64,000 nt of DNA from Amaurobius ferox. Taxonomy: Eukaryota > Arthropoda > Arachnida > Araneae > Amaurobiidae. Each line of letters starts with the position of its first letter. Position 1 is the stretch's first letter. The translations under genes were made by a program, and so were the position numbers. The stretch spans positions 29,241,780 through 29,305,779 of the forward strand of contig OX578140.1 of the NCBI GenBank assembly GCA_951213105.1, written 5' to 3'. The notes beneath the pieces were generated by a model that saw only the letters and a list, made by a program, of their open reading frames with translations, made no database searches and was not told where the DNA came from. Shown one piece after another: positions 24,579-35,745 of this stretch.

Positions 24579-24660
24579 TCAATTGTAGTATAGTGGATAA
24601 AGTGATAAAGAGGTAGATTCCCTTCAAAGCACACAGAACGTTGATGGTTCGATTCCGATA
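24579..24660 (+). repeat. tRNA-like sequence (SINE head or tRNA pseudogene)
   Basis: The A box TAGTATAGTGG is at 24586-24596 and a perfect B box GGTTCGATTCC at 24646-24656. The 60-bp spacing exceeds that of a type I tRNA, and the ends (TCAATTG and AGGATGT) do not pair, so a working tRNA is unlikely. Confidence 0.55.
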
Positions 24661-26396
24661 GGATGTCAAAAGAAATTAGTAGTAAAATAAATCTGCTATA
24701 TTTAATTTTTTTTATCATATTTCTATCATTTTTTAAGGCCTATATATTTTAAGAACACGCTAGAATTAATATAAAATAAACAATCCAATAATATGGATGT
24801 ATGAATGTGAATGATTCAGTTCGCGTTTATTACATATCCATTACACGCCTATATAGATGTCCATTAGACGTCAATCTGGGCGTAATTTGGATGAGCAGTA
24901 GACGTTATGGATGATCCAGCATACGTCTATTGCACATCCATTTTATGTCCAGATGGCTATCCATTGGATATCCATAGATGGTATCTAGAGTAACATCTAG
25001 ATATCCTTTAGAAGTCAATACACGTTAAGCATCGGATTTTGGATGATCTAGATTACATCTAATGGATGTAATCTAAATGAAATCTGGATGTAGTGCAGTG
25101 TGGGATGTGTGTTGGTCGTTATAAATGTATTTGTGCATTTTTTTTTTAAATGCGTTTTAAAAGCGTATTCAGTTATGCATTTAAAATACACACTTCAATC
25201 ATAATTCTGTTAATGTGGAAAAAAAAGAAACATCTGATGTAGGCAGCAGATGACTTTCCCTACAAACCCAAATCCATTTTCTCTTTTTCTTCGTATTTAA
25301 TTAAATCGTGTTTAATTTCACAAAATAACACTGATAATTATTTGAAACGACACTGCATTTGCAGTTTTAATTCAATTTTCGTTTTCATTTGACGACTGTG
25401 CCTGTAAGTATTTTCAAAGGCGACGTGGCAAAAATGCGATAAAACGAATATATCGAGAGAACGATTGCTCCTAGTATTATGGGGTTAGTATCTTATTCTT
25501 TTCGTAGTCAAAAATCTTACATAATGAAAGATGATGTGTGTGTCAGTGGCGGTTCATGAGCGACATGTAATGGGAGAGGCGCTCATTTATGTATTTATAT
25601 CTATGTGATAGGTGCCGACTTGCAAAATTATTGGGAGTTCCTGAAATTTTAAATTGAATGACCTATACATTCTTCAAAGATTTTAAGTCCAATTTAAATT
25701 TCAGTCAGTCATTTTATCTGGCACAATAAGACGTTTGGAATGCTAAAATGGTTTAAATTATAGTTAAGTGCAGAAAAATATATTTTTCTCTAAATAATTA
25801 TTTATTTATTTAATTTGTTTTTGTAGCGGCAACATTATTATTCCAGGACACACGTAGACGCACCCCTCCAGATGAATTTAATTACTGTAAAATATAATGT
25901 TCCTTTGAAAACTCTACATAAACCCAATATGCAGTAAAAGGACTCAGAACTAATTAAAGTTAAATACTTGCCGTCATTGTCTAACATCACTATAAAACCA
26001 CCAAATATACTTTAAAACCCCCGCAATCGACATGAAAAGAAAGATTTCAGCGCAACACATACTGTCGTTGACTGACTACATTTTCGCGTTTTCACAAATT
26101 GGGTATATATACCCACTCTCCCCCAAGTTTTTCCTATTTATGTCTATTTCGTCTTTTTGACTTCGGGTTTGTTGGTTGTGCAGAACTTACGAAGAGGATC
26201 CAGCGTATCTTCGAAACAGCTGTGTGCTGTATAATGATTTCGTTTGGACTTAAATACGCTGCTCAAATTTTCCTTAAAATGAACAAGAGTTTAATGCAAC
26301 GATAAAACTTATTTAATATGAGAAATTAATCCTCTTTTCGTCATGTGCAGCCATAGCTTCAACTGGGAGTCAGATGGCCGCTGCTGCGTTCGTCTA
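24661..26396. other. No gene; GGATGT-rich stretch
   Basis: From 24795 to 25110 the words GGATGT, ACATCC, TAGACGT and ACGTCTA recur about every 20-40 bp in both senses, a degenerate palindromic repeat. At 25226-25260 there is an AAGGAAAGT-repeat end (CATCTGATGTAGGCAGCAG). The rest is unique AT-rich DNA with no supported ORF. Confidence 0.45.
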
Positions 26397-26952
26397 TACA
26401 GGGTGGTTCAAAACGATGGGGCAAAATTTTAAGGGGTGATAGAACACACGTAAACAAGCACTTTTCTTCATACAATGTATGATCGTAACGCACTCGGTTA
26501 AACGCTAGAGGGTGCTGGCCAGGTCTGTTGACACGCTCGTCGTCAGTTTTACCGTAGATTTTACAAGGAATGAATTGTTTCATAAATCAGGAGAAGGCCG
26601 ACATGCATTTCATATACAAGCTGCGGACAAGAATGTGAGGAAAGTTCCAATCCGTATGGAGTGGCACTCCGTAGTGTTAGAGCAACATGCGGATTTGAGC
26701 TTTCCTCGCATTCCCGTCCGCAGTTTGTACATGAAATGCATGTCGACCTTCCCCTGATTTGTGAAACAACCCATAATCCACAGTAGAACTGACGACGAGC
26801 GCGACAACATGCGCTTAATGCATTCGCTGGACGGCGCCCTCTATAGCTTTTCCGCGTGTGTTACGACCATGCACTGTATGACCAAAAATTCTTGTTTAGG
26901 TGTGTTTTATCACCCCTTAAAGTTTTGCTCGATCGCTTTGAATCCTCCTGTA
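26397..26952. mobile_element. 556-bp foldback MITE, TA target
   Basis: The left end is TACAGGGTGGTTCAAA and the complement of the right end is TACAGGAGGATTCAAA. The two arms remain similar for about 260 bp (AAGGGGTGATA, CTCGTCGTCAGTT, AAATCAGG(A/G)GAAGG(C/T)CGACA, GAGGAAAG) and meet near 26664. TA flanks both sides (26395-26396 and 26953-26954), as in Tc1/mariner-type elements. The five overlapping ORFs here are consequences of the palindrome. Confidence 0.88.
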
Positions 26953-26954
26953 TA

Positions 26955-27255
26955 TTTAGGAGCCTTACATTTACCTAATCAGGAGGTATTAGAAACAGAG
27001 ATCGGACTCATTTTCAGAGAAATGGGGGACCTGATAAATTCCGATCATGAAGACTGATTGGGGTGACATTGATTTGCTATGAGCTGTAGCGACCGAGAAT
27101 AACTATAAGATAGAGAACTTTAAGATTCTGAATTTATATTTACAATCTGTACCTACTTAAACAATTTTTATTTTTATCGCCGTATGCACTTCCATCGTGC
27201 CTTACCACACTGAAATCTCTTTATTATCGTAGATTTCCAAATATTATATTCTTTT
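26955..27255. other. No recognised gene
   Basis: Unique DNA between two repeats. An open frame to 27056 ending in EMGDLINSDHED then stop follows a TATATTTAG acceptor-like site, but I cannot assign it and it runs out of the foldback element. Confidence 0.3.
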
Positions 27256-28130
27256 AAAAAATCTGATGTGGGCAACACATGACTTTCCTTATATAATGTA
27301 ATGAATTTGCTACTTTTACAGTAAAAAAATAGGTTTTTCTTATAGTAGATACTAATATTCTTTCCAAGATATTGAATTTTCGACAATTAATAGTCATTTT
27401 CATTGATTTAGCGTCATTTTTATCCATTTGGGGAGATTTTCGTTAATTTAGCAACATTTCAAAAAAGTCGCCAAGTTGGCGACATTCTGCCAAATTCGTC
27501 GCAAAAACCTCGCCAAGTGTTATGCACTAAGAAATAAGTTATTCTTACAGCAGATAAATAAATGACTATTGGCGTTCAAATAAAAAAGTATTATTCAAAG
27601 TATCTTTTTTCCTGAATGGAACGAAGCTATATCCACGAGAATGATGTCACTCAATTTATCGCATGGTATTACATATGAAAAGCGAACATGTTTCTCAATA
27701 GGAAATATTTTTATTTTATTTTATATGACATTTTGATATTTTTTTTAATGTACAATATCTCGAGAACGGTTCGTGTTAGCGTTCTAAAATTTACGCCAAT
27801 CGTTTTCTAATGAAAAATTACTTCAGAAATGTCTATTTGCGTAACTTTATTAGTGGTTTTGATTTTTTGACGATTTTTTCAAAATTTCATTTGAAAATTT
27901 AGAGGGGTTCTGAACATTCGATTGCGTATAAAAACAATTGACTTCCAGTGTTTACGGATTGTGATTTTCCTACCAAATTTGGTTCGAATCGGTCCATTCG
28001 TTCGTCAGTTATCGTCTCCACAGACTCACTGACACACACACACACATACTTTCACACACACAGAGACATCGCTTTAAAAATGTTTGATTCGTAATCAGGG
28101 ATGCTTGAAACGTGCTCTCCCGTCGAAATA
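27256..28130 (-). repeat. AAGGAAAGT repeat, inverted, left end truncated
   Basis: It begins with the complement of the right end (AATCTGATGTGGGCAACACA) and runs through the GGCGA block and (CA)n to GAAACGTGCTCTCCCGTCG. It then breaks and is followed by a displaced piece of the same family (28131-28190, GTATTACATATGAAAAG). Confidence 0.85.
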
Positions 28131-28192
28131 GATCCACGAGGTATTACATATGAAAAGTGAACATGTTTCTCAATAGGAAATATATTTTTTTT

Positions 28193-28351
28193 ATTACTTT
28201 CCTTATATACATAATGTATAAGGAAAGTATTGTGACGGGGTCGAAAATTCGAATTCGAGTTTTCGACGGGAGAGCACGTTTCAAGCATCCCTGATCACGA
28301 ATCAAACATTTTTGAAGTGATGTCTGTGTGTGTGTATGTGTGTGTGTGTGT

Positions 28352-28426
<75 letters not shown>

Positions 28427-29192
28427 AGTGAGTCTGTGGAGACGATAACTGACGAACGAATGGACCGATTCGAACCAAATTTGGTAAAAAAATCACAATC
28501 CGTAAACACTAGAAGCCTGTTGTTTTTATACGTAATCGAATGTTCAGAACCCCCCTAAATTTTCGAATGAAATTTTGAAAAAATCGTCAAAAAATCAAAA
28601 CCGCTAATAAAGTTACGCAAATAGACATTTCTTATGTAATTTTTCATTAGAAAACGATTGGCATAGATTTTAGAACGCTAACACGAACCGTTCTCGAGAT
28701 ATTGTACATTTTTCAAAAACATTATGAAAAAGTCACATAAAAAAAAAAAATTCCTATTGAGAAACATGTTCACTTTTCATATGTAATACCATGCGATAAA
28801 TTGAGTGACAGCATTCTCGTGGATCTAGCTCGTTCCATTCATGAAAAAATATACTTTGAATAATACTTTTGTATTTGAACGCCAATAGTCATTTATCTGC
28901 TGTTAGAATAACTTTTTTCTTAGTGCATAACGCTTGGCGAGATTTTGGCAACGAATTTGGCGGAATGTCGCCAACTTGGCGACTTTTTCGAAATGTCGCC
29001 AAATTAATGAAAATCTCGCCAAATGGATAAAAATGATGCTAAATCAATGAAAATGACGACTAATTGTCGAAAATTCAATATCTTGGAAAGAATATTAGTA
29101 TCTACTATAAGAAAAACCTATTTTTTTACTGTAAAAGTAGTAAATTCATTACATTATATAAGGAAAGTCATGTGTTGCCCACATCAGTTTTT
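28193..29192 (+). repeat. AAGGAAAGT repeat, direct copy
   Basis: TTACTTTCCTTATATACATA at the left, (TG)n at 28323-28425, the GGCGAGATTTTGGC block, and TATATAAGGAAAGTCATG with CCCACATCAG at the right. Confidence 0.9.
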
Positions 29193-29489
29193 TTATATAT
29201 ATAAACAAGACCAGGATGTTTTGTTTTTCCGCTTTGCTTGTGCAGATAATTTTGTATGGTGAGAAAAGAATTTTTTTTATAACTTTTCAAATTTCGCTGG
29301 GTGATTAAATTAAATATTTTTATAAATTTATTTATTAAGAGCAATGTGAATTTTTTTAGAATTTGCACATATTTTAAACAAATAGCAAATATAGGTATAT
29401 CTGTTTGTTTTAAAATAAAAATAACCACCGTATTCATAAATTTACTGCACCCTTTCAAAGCAACAGTCGAATTCAATATTTTACTCTAA

Positions 29490-29995
29490 ACAAATTTATA
29501 TAAAGCAAATATTCTAAACTAATTTATATTCTAAAGAAATATTCTAAACAAATTTATATTCTAAACAAATTTACCTTTTAAATAAATATTCTGAACAACT
29601 TTATATTCCAAATAAATATTTAAAAAAATTATGTTATAAATAACTATTTAAAAAAAAACATATATTCTAAATAAATATTTAAAAAAAATTATATTCTAAG
29701 CAAATATTTAAAAAAAATCATATTCTAAACAAATTTGCATTCTAAACAAATATACATTCCAAATAAATATATATTCTAAACAAATATACATTCTAAATAA
29801 ATATACATTCTAAGCAAAATTCTAAACAAATTTGCATTCTAAACAAATATGCTAAACAAATTTACATTCAAATAAATATTCTAAAAACATTCACATTCTA
29901 AAAAAATATTCTAAACAAATATTCTAAACACATTTACATTCTAAACAAATATTCTAAACAAATTTTTATTCTAAACAAATTTATATTTAACGATT
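29490..29995. repeat. Short-period AT minisatellite
   Basis: About 35 imperfect copies of ATTCTAAACAAAT (12-14 bp), directly upstream of the cathepsin exon acceptor. Variants ATTCTAAATAAAT and AAATATTTAAAAAAA mix in the middle. Confidence 0.85.
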
Positions 29996-30015
29996 ATTTT
30001 TTCTTTACTCTTTAG

Positions 30016-30165
30016 AGCCACAATGAATTCGTGAGAATCATTAATGGTTTCAGAAAGTCCAAGCTCAATGTACAATCCAGCACATTCATTGCTCCTTTCA
30101 ATATCGTTTTACCGGATTCTGTAGACTGGAGAAAACAAGGACTTGTCACTGAAATCAAAAACCAG
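30016..30165 (+). CDS. CTSL: Cathepsin L-type cysteine protease, one internal exon (50 aa)
   Basis: An acceptor CTCTTTAG ends at 30015 and a donor GTGAGC begins at 30166; the 150-bp exon is open with phase 0 at both ends. It encodes SHNEFVRIINGFRKS, the end of the I29 propeptide (compare the EEF..VMNGF motif of cathepsin L), then a linker, then LPDSVDWRKQGLVTEIKNQ, the mature N-terminus just before the GQCGSCW active-site segment. Cathepsin L is a lysosomal or secreted endopeptidase made as a proenzyme. The exon is clean, with no stops. The propeptide exon, catalytic-Cys exon and His/Asn exon are not found nearby on this strand. It is either part of a gene with very long introns or an isolated fragment; repeats crowd both sides. 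Confidence 0.85.
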
Positions 30166-30772
30166 GTGAGCTCAATTCTTTTTCATCTGTAATGCAGTAT
30201 TTTTATCTACTATATCCTCGCCTTTACATTAAGGCCCTCGAGTTGTTCGAGCCTAAGCCCGTCAGCTAGGCCTCTTTTCTCATGTAGACATTTCAAACCA
30301 TACAATTTCTAATGTGTGAATTGTGCAAACGATCCTTTTATGTCTTATAGAAAAAAATATTCTGAAAAGTAGCTTAGCGCATTTTACTTGAGAAGAACTA
30401 TGATAATGATAATTTTGTCACATTGTATGTAGAATTCGCAGAGTTTGCTTCGACGACAAGGTCTTGCAATTCTGTCCCAGTAGCTAAATAATAAAGCGTT
30501 GGCTAGTCAGTTTCTAGTGAAATCTGCATCCGCTATCCGCTGATAAAATCCTGTAAGAACAGATAGATTTTCTGTCAAGGCAAGCGCCGGACTTGTGGCA
30601 TCAAATAATTTGCATTTTTGTATAATGATTTAGAATAATTTTCCATGTGTCGCCTCCTATTTTGGATACAATCGCATAAAAAAATCTTTTTTAAACAATT
30701 TTGAAGTGAAGAATTTTTACACTACTTTTAAAGTGAAACTTTTATTTTTCATTTATCTTCAAAATCTAGTTT
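30166..30772. other. Unique DNA after the cathepsin exon, no gene seen
   Basis: I searched by eye for an exon beginning GQCGSCW and found none. The DNA looks intronic. It contains CAAGCGCCGG and GCCCTCGAGTTG patches but no repeat I recognise. Confidence 0.5.
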
Positions 30773-30899
30773 TTACTTTCCTGATATACATAATGTATAA
30801 GGAAAGTATTGTGACGGGGTCGAAAATTCGAATTCAAGTTTTCGACGGGAGAGCACGTTTCAAGCATCCCTGATCACGAATCAAACATTTTTGAAGTGA

Positions 30900-30940
<41 letters not shown>

Positions 30941-31752
30941 ATGTGTGTGTGTGAAAGTATGTGTATGTGTGTGTGTCAGTGAGCCTGTGGAGACGATAAC
31001 TGACGAACGAAAGGACCGATTCGAACAAAATTTGGTACAAAAATCACAATCCGTAAACACTGGAAGCCTATTGTTTTTATACGTAATCGAATGTTCAGAA
31101 CCCCCTAAATTTTCGAATGAAATTTTGAAAAAATCGTCAAGAAATCAAAACCGCTAATAAAGTTGCGCAAATAGACATTTCTTATGTAATTTTTCATTAG
31201 AAAACGATTGACATAAATTTTAGAACGCTAACATGAACCGTTCTCGAGATATTGTACATTTTTCAAAACAATTATCAAAAAGTCATATAAAATAAAGAAA
31301 AAATATTTCCTATTGAGAAACATGTTCACTTTTCATATGTAATACCATGCGATAGATTGGGTGACATTATTCTCGTGGATCTAGCTCGTTCCATTCATGA
31401 AAAAAGATACTTTAAGTAATACATTTGTGTTTGAACGCCAATTGTCTGCTGCAAGAATCTGCTGCAAGAATAACTTATTTCTTCATCCATAACGCTTGGC
31501 GAGATTTTGGCGACGAATTTGGCGGAATGTCGCCAACATAGTGACTTTTTGAAATGTTGCCAAATTAACGAAAATCTCGCCAAATGGATAAAAATGGGGC
31601 TAAATAAATGAAAATGACTAATTGTCGAAAATTATATATTTCGGAAAGAATATTACTATCTACTATAAGAAAAACCTATTTTTTTATTGTAAAAGTAGTA
31701 AATTCATTACATTATATAAGGAAAGTCATGTGTTGTCCACATCAGATTTTTT
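30773..31752 (+). repeat. AAGGAAAGT repeat, direct copy
   Basis: TTTACTTTCCTGATATACAT at the left, a (TG)n run at 30901-30935, and the right end TATATAAGGAAAGTCATG with GTCCACATCAG near 31744. Confidence 0.88.
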
Positions 31753-32228
31753 TATATGACTTTTGATAATTTTTTTTTAAAAATGTGCAATAACTCAAGA
31801 ACGGTTCATGTTAGCATTCTAAAATTTATGTCAATAGTTTTCTAATGAAAAATTACATAAGAAATGTCTATTTGCGTAACTTTATTAGCGGTTTTGATTT
31901 TTTAATAATATTTTCAAAATTTCACTCAAAAATTTAGGGTGGTTCTGAACATTCGATTACGTTTAAAAACAATAGGCTTCCAGTGTTTACGGATTGTGAT
32001 TTTTGTACCAAATTTCGTTCGAATCGGTCCATTCGTTCGTCAGTTATCGTCTCCACAGACTCACTGACACACACACACACACATACTTTCACACACAGAC
32101 ATCACTTCAAAAATGTTTGATTCGTGATCAGGGATGCTTGAAACGTGCTCTCCCGTCGAAAACTCGAATTCGAATTTTCGACCCCGTCACAATACTTTCC
32201 TTATACATTATGTATATAAGGAAAGTAA
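31753..32228 (-). repeat. Half AAGGAAAGT repeat, inverted
   Basis: Only the left half of the unit is present, read in the opposite sense, ending at TACATTATGTATATAAGG. It abuts the previous copy tail to tail, which makes an inverted pair. Confidence 0.85.
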
Positions 32229-32287
32229 CAAACGCCTTTGAGTATCCAGAAGACTTGTTGGTTACTTGCATATTATTGAAAATCTAA

Positions 32288-32426
32288 TTACTTTCCTTAT
32301 TACTTTCCTTATATACATAATGTATAAGGAAAGTATTGTGACGGGGTCGAAAATTCGAATTTGAGTTTTCGACGGGAGAGCACGTTTCAAGCATCCCTGA
32401 TCACGAATCAAACATTTTTGAAGTGA

Positions 32427-32514
<88 letters not shown>

Positions 32515-33315
32515 GTGTGTGTGTGTGTGTGTGTGTGTGTGCCAGTTGGCCTGTGGAGACGATAACCGACAAACGAATGGACCGATTCGAACGAAATTTG
32601 GTACAAAAATCACAATCCGTAAACACTAGAATCCATTTGCTTTTATACGCAACCGAATGTTCAGAACCCCCCTAAATTTTCGAATGAAATTTTGAAAAAA
32701 TCGTCAAAAAATCAAAACCACTAATAAAGTTACGCAAATAGACATTTCTTATGTAATTTTTCATTAGAAAACGATTGACATAAATTTTAGAACGCTAACA
32801 CGAACCGTTCTCGAGATATTGGTCATTTTACAAAAAAATTATCAAAAAGTCATATAAAATAAAAAAAAATATTTCCTATTGAGAAACATGTTCACTTTTC
32901 ATATGTAATACCATGCGATAAATTAGGTGACATCATTCTCGTGGATCTAGCTCGTTCCATTCATGAAAAAAGATACTTTGAGTAATACTTTTGTATTTGA
33001 ACGCCAATAGTCATTTATTTATCTGCTGTAAGAATAACTTATTTCTTAGTGCATAACGCTTGGCGAGATTTTGGCGACGAATTTGGCGGAATGTCGCCAA
33101 CTTGGCGACTTTTTTGAAATGTTGTCAAATTCACGAAAATTTCGCCAAATGGATAAAAATGACGCTAAATCAATGAAAATGACGATTAATTGTCGAAAAT
33201 TCAATATCTTGGAAAGAATATTAGTATCTACTATAAGAAAAACCTATTTTTTTACTGTAAAAGTAGCAAATTCATTACATTATATAAGGAAAGACATGTG
33301 TTGCCTACATCAGAT
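32288..33315 (+). repeat. AAGGAAAGT repeat with long (TG)n
   Basis: Complete copy. The variable microsatellite is expanded to about 115 bp (32428-32541) with one interruption (TGTTGTG). The right end is TATATAAGGAAAGACATG. Confidence 0.9.
32428..32541. repeat. (TG)n microsatellite
   Basis: More than 50 TG units with a single interruption; part of the repeat unit. Its ORFs of Cys-Val or His-Thr repeats are artefacts. Confidence 0.97.
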
Positions 33316-33462
33316 TTTATACATAATGTATAAGGAAAGTATTGTGACGGTGTCGAAAATTCGAATTCGAGTTTCCGACGGGAGAGCACGTTTCAAGCAT
33401 CCCTGATCACGAATCAAACATTTTTGAAGTGATGTCTGTGTGTGTGTGTGTGTGTGAAAGTA

Positions 33463-33494
<32 letters not shown>

Positions 33495-34235
33495 TCAGTG
33501 AGTCTGTGGAGACGATAACTGACGAACGAATGGACCGATTCGAACGAAATTTGGTACAAAAATCACAATCCGTAAACACTGGAAGCCTATTGTTTTTAAA
33601 CGTAATCGAATGTTCAGAACCACCCTAAATTTTTGAGTGAAATTTTGAAAATATCGTTAAAAAATCAAAACCGCTAATAAAGTTACGCAAATAGACATTT
33701 CTTATGTAATTTTTCATTAGAAAACTATTGACATTAATTTTTGAATGCTAACATGAACCGTTCTTGAGTTATTGCACATTTTTTAAAAAAAATTATCAAA
33801 AGTCATATAAAAAAAATATATTTCCTATTGAGAAACATGTTCACTTTTCATATGTAATACCTCGTGGATCTAGATGGTTCCATTCATGAGAAAAGATACT
33901 TCGAGTAATACTTTTGTATTTGAACGCCAATAGTCATTTTTCTGCTATAAGAATAACTTATTTCTCCATCAGTAAGCTTGGCGAAATTTTGGCGACGAAT
34001 TTGGCGGAATGTCGCCAACTTGGCGACTTTTTGAAATGTTGTCAAATTAACGAAAATATCGCCAAATAGATTAAAATCTCGCTAAATAACTGAAAATGAC
34101 GACTAATTGTCGAAAATTCAATATCTTGGAAGGAATATAAGTATCTACTTTAAGAAAACCAATTTTTTTTACTGTAAAAGTAGTGAATTCATTGTATTAT
34201 ATAAGGAAAGTCATGTGTTGCCCACATCAGAATTT
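33316..34235 (+). repeat. AAGGAAAGT repeat, tandem copy
   Basis: It follows the previous copy head to tail, starting within the left palindrome (ATACATAATGTATAAGG). The right end is at 34200 (TATATAAGGAAAGTCATG). Confidence 0.88.
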
Positions 34236-34720
34236 TTTATTTTTTTTTATGTACATTACTTTCATTTTTAGGTTTGTACCCTCCACTATTTACTGGAAAT
34301 TGCATATTTTTACGGCGAGAATTCGCTTCTTTTAAATCAATCTAAGCTTGCGAAAATTTTGTTTCGAGACCTTCGTTTTCAAATTTTTAAAATCTATTTT
34401 TTTTTTTTAATCTTCATTTTCAAAGTTTCGATCTAAATATCCTTAACTTTCTTCCATTTTAGACACATTTCTACTTTTGTATCCATAATTCATGTTTAAA
34501 ATCTCTGGATAGACTGACAGACAAACACACACACACACACACATGTTCGGTCCCGTTCTAATTATGCTTTCACCTTCGGTATGAATACTTATGAATTAAC
34601 AAAAGATTGTCTCCATTACTCTCGAGTAAGTGAAAATTTTATTATTTCTTTAGAAACCTTGAATTTTTTTCCACCTCTCAGAGATACAATTTATTTTCTA
34701 TAGGAAAATATTGTTTTTTT
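34236..34720. other. AT-rich DNA, no gene
   Basis: Poly-T runs and a short (CA)n at 34525-34543. No exon-like segment is seen. Confidence 0.5.
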
Positions 34721-34737
34721 TTGTTTTTTTTTAGCAG

Positions 34738-34890
34738 TAAATTTCCTATGGTCATGGTCCAGTGCATTGGAGGAGATATTGGAATTCTCAAGTCACATAT
34801 TTTACTTTCATGTAACATTCCAGAGTCCTATCCGATGAATAATGATGGCATTTGTCTTACGTATTTCAGTAACTCCGTGTTCTATACTCT
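34738..34890 (+). pseudogene. Possible decayed cathepsin L-like exon
   Basis: After a poly-T tract and TTTAGCAG (acceptor-like, ending at 34737), the frame reads KFPMVMVQCIGGDIGI, then CNIPESYPMNNDGIC. The order KF..C.GG followed by ESYP...DG.C matches the cathepsin L region KFGN.GCNGGLMD ... ESYPY...DGKC. The linking helix is not conserved and the frame then drifts. It lies on the same strand 4.6 kb after the cathepsin exon at 30016. The match is suggestive only; a chance similarity cannot be excluded. Confidence 0.3.
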
Positions 34891-35032
34891 ACATTTGGAC
34901 GTATGCGTAGCATTGAAGATTTTGTTCATGTAGAATAATTATTTATTCATAGAAAAAGTTAGCCATATAAATATGTTTGAAGATTTTTCTCATGCTGGTA
35001 AATATTTTTCCCGAGAAAATATCATGCAAATA

Positions 35033-35632
35033 AATAAACTAATATTATATAGTATACCCTTTCTTCGTACGCAAAATATAAAGAAACTTAACATTCATAA
35101 TTATGTGTAAATTCCTATAGTATTCTAAATGACTTTGTTATTCAAAATATTGTATTAAAATATTTAATTTAATTCTTCTACGAAATGTATAAGAATCTCT
35201 GGACTCCATATACTGTGATATACTCGATATACTGGACTCGATATACTGTGAAAAATAAACCATGGGGATAGAGTTTCCATTTAAATTCATGTTTTAAACC
35301 TGCGATTCCCAAAAGTGACTAATAAGCACAATAAACTCCAACCAAACTCAAAGATAGAGTTTTAATTCACTTTCACGTTTTAAACCAGCTATTTCCAACC
35401 TTTTCCGTTTGGAGGAACCAGAGAGTTAGAGAGTAGAACTCCTATGAAAGTTTCTTTTTTCATTAATATCTCGACAACTCCTGGATCTAGAAACTCAAAA
35501 CATGAATAAATTTTAAGTGGAGATATTCAAAATCTACCCTAAAAATTTCATCAAATTCGATACAATCGTTCTCCCGTGATGATGAGACAAACATACAGAC
35601 ATATTTTCAATTTTATTTATATAGAATATTGT
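35033..35632 (+). repeat. Interspersed repeat with TACCC(G)TTCTTCGTACG start
   Basis: The left edge GTATACCCTTTCTTCGTACG and right edge CGTGATGATGAGACAAACAT...TTTTATTTATATAGAATA are shared with the copies at 35746 and 56487. The class is not recognised; the right edge resembles the 3' tails of arthropod non-LTR or Helitron-like repeats. Confidence 0.7.
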
Positions 35633-35745
35633 AGGGAAATTTTAAATAGAAATATTATCATTTAGTAATAATTTTGAGGATGGTTACAGAAGTATATTTG
35701 AATTGCTTTGAAATGAGCTAGATATTATGCTAATATATAATGAAC

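Noticed and set aside
24579..24660. Functional tRNA gene
   Set aside because: Good A and B boxes, but no acceptor-stem pairing and a 60-bp box spacing.
26512..27057. Set of 60-100-codon ORFs on both strands
   Set aside because: They are produced by the arms of the foldback MITE.
29490..29995. CRISPR-like regular repeat
   Set aside because: 12-14-bp AT-rich units without spacers, in a eukaryotic setting; a simple minisatellite.
28144..32629. ORFs rich in His-Thr or Cys-Val
   Set aside because: Translations of (TG)n microsatellites and of the AAGGAAAGT repeat.
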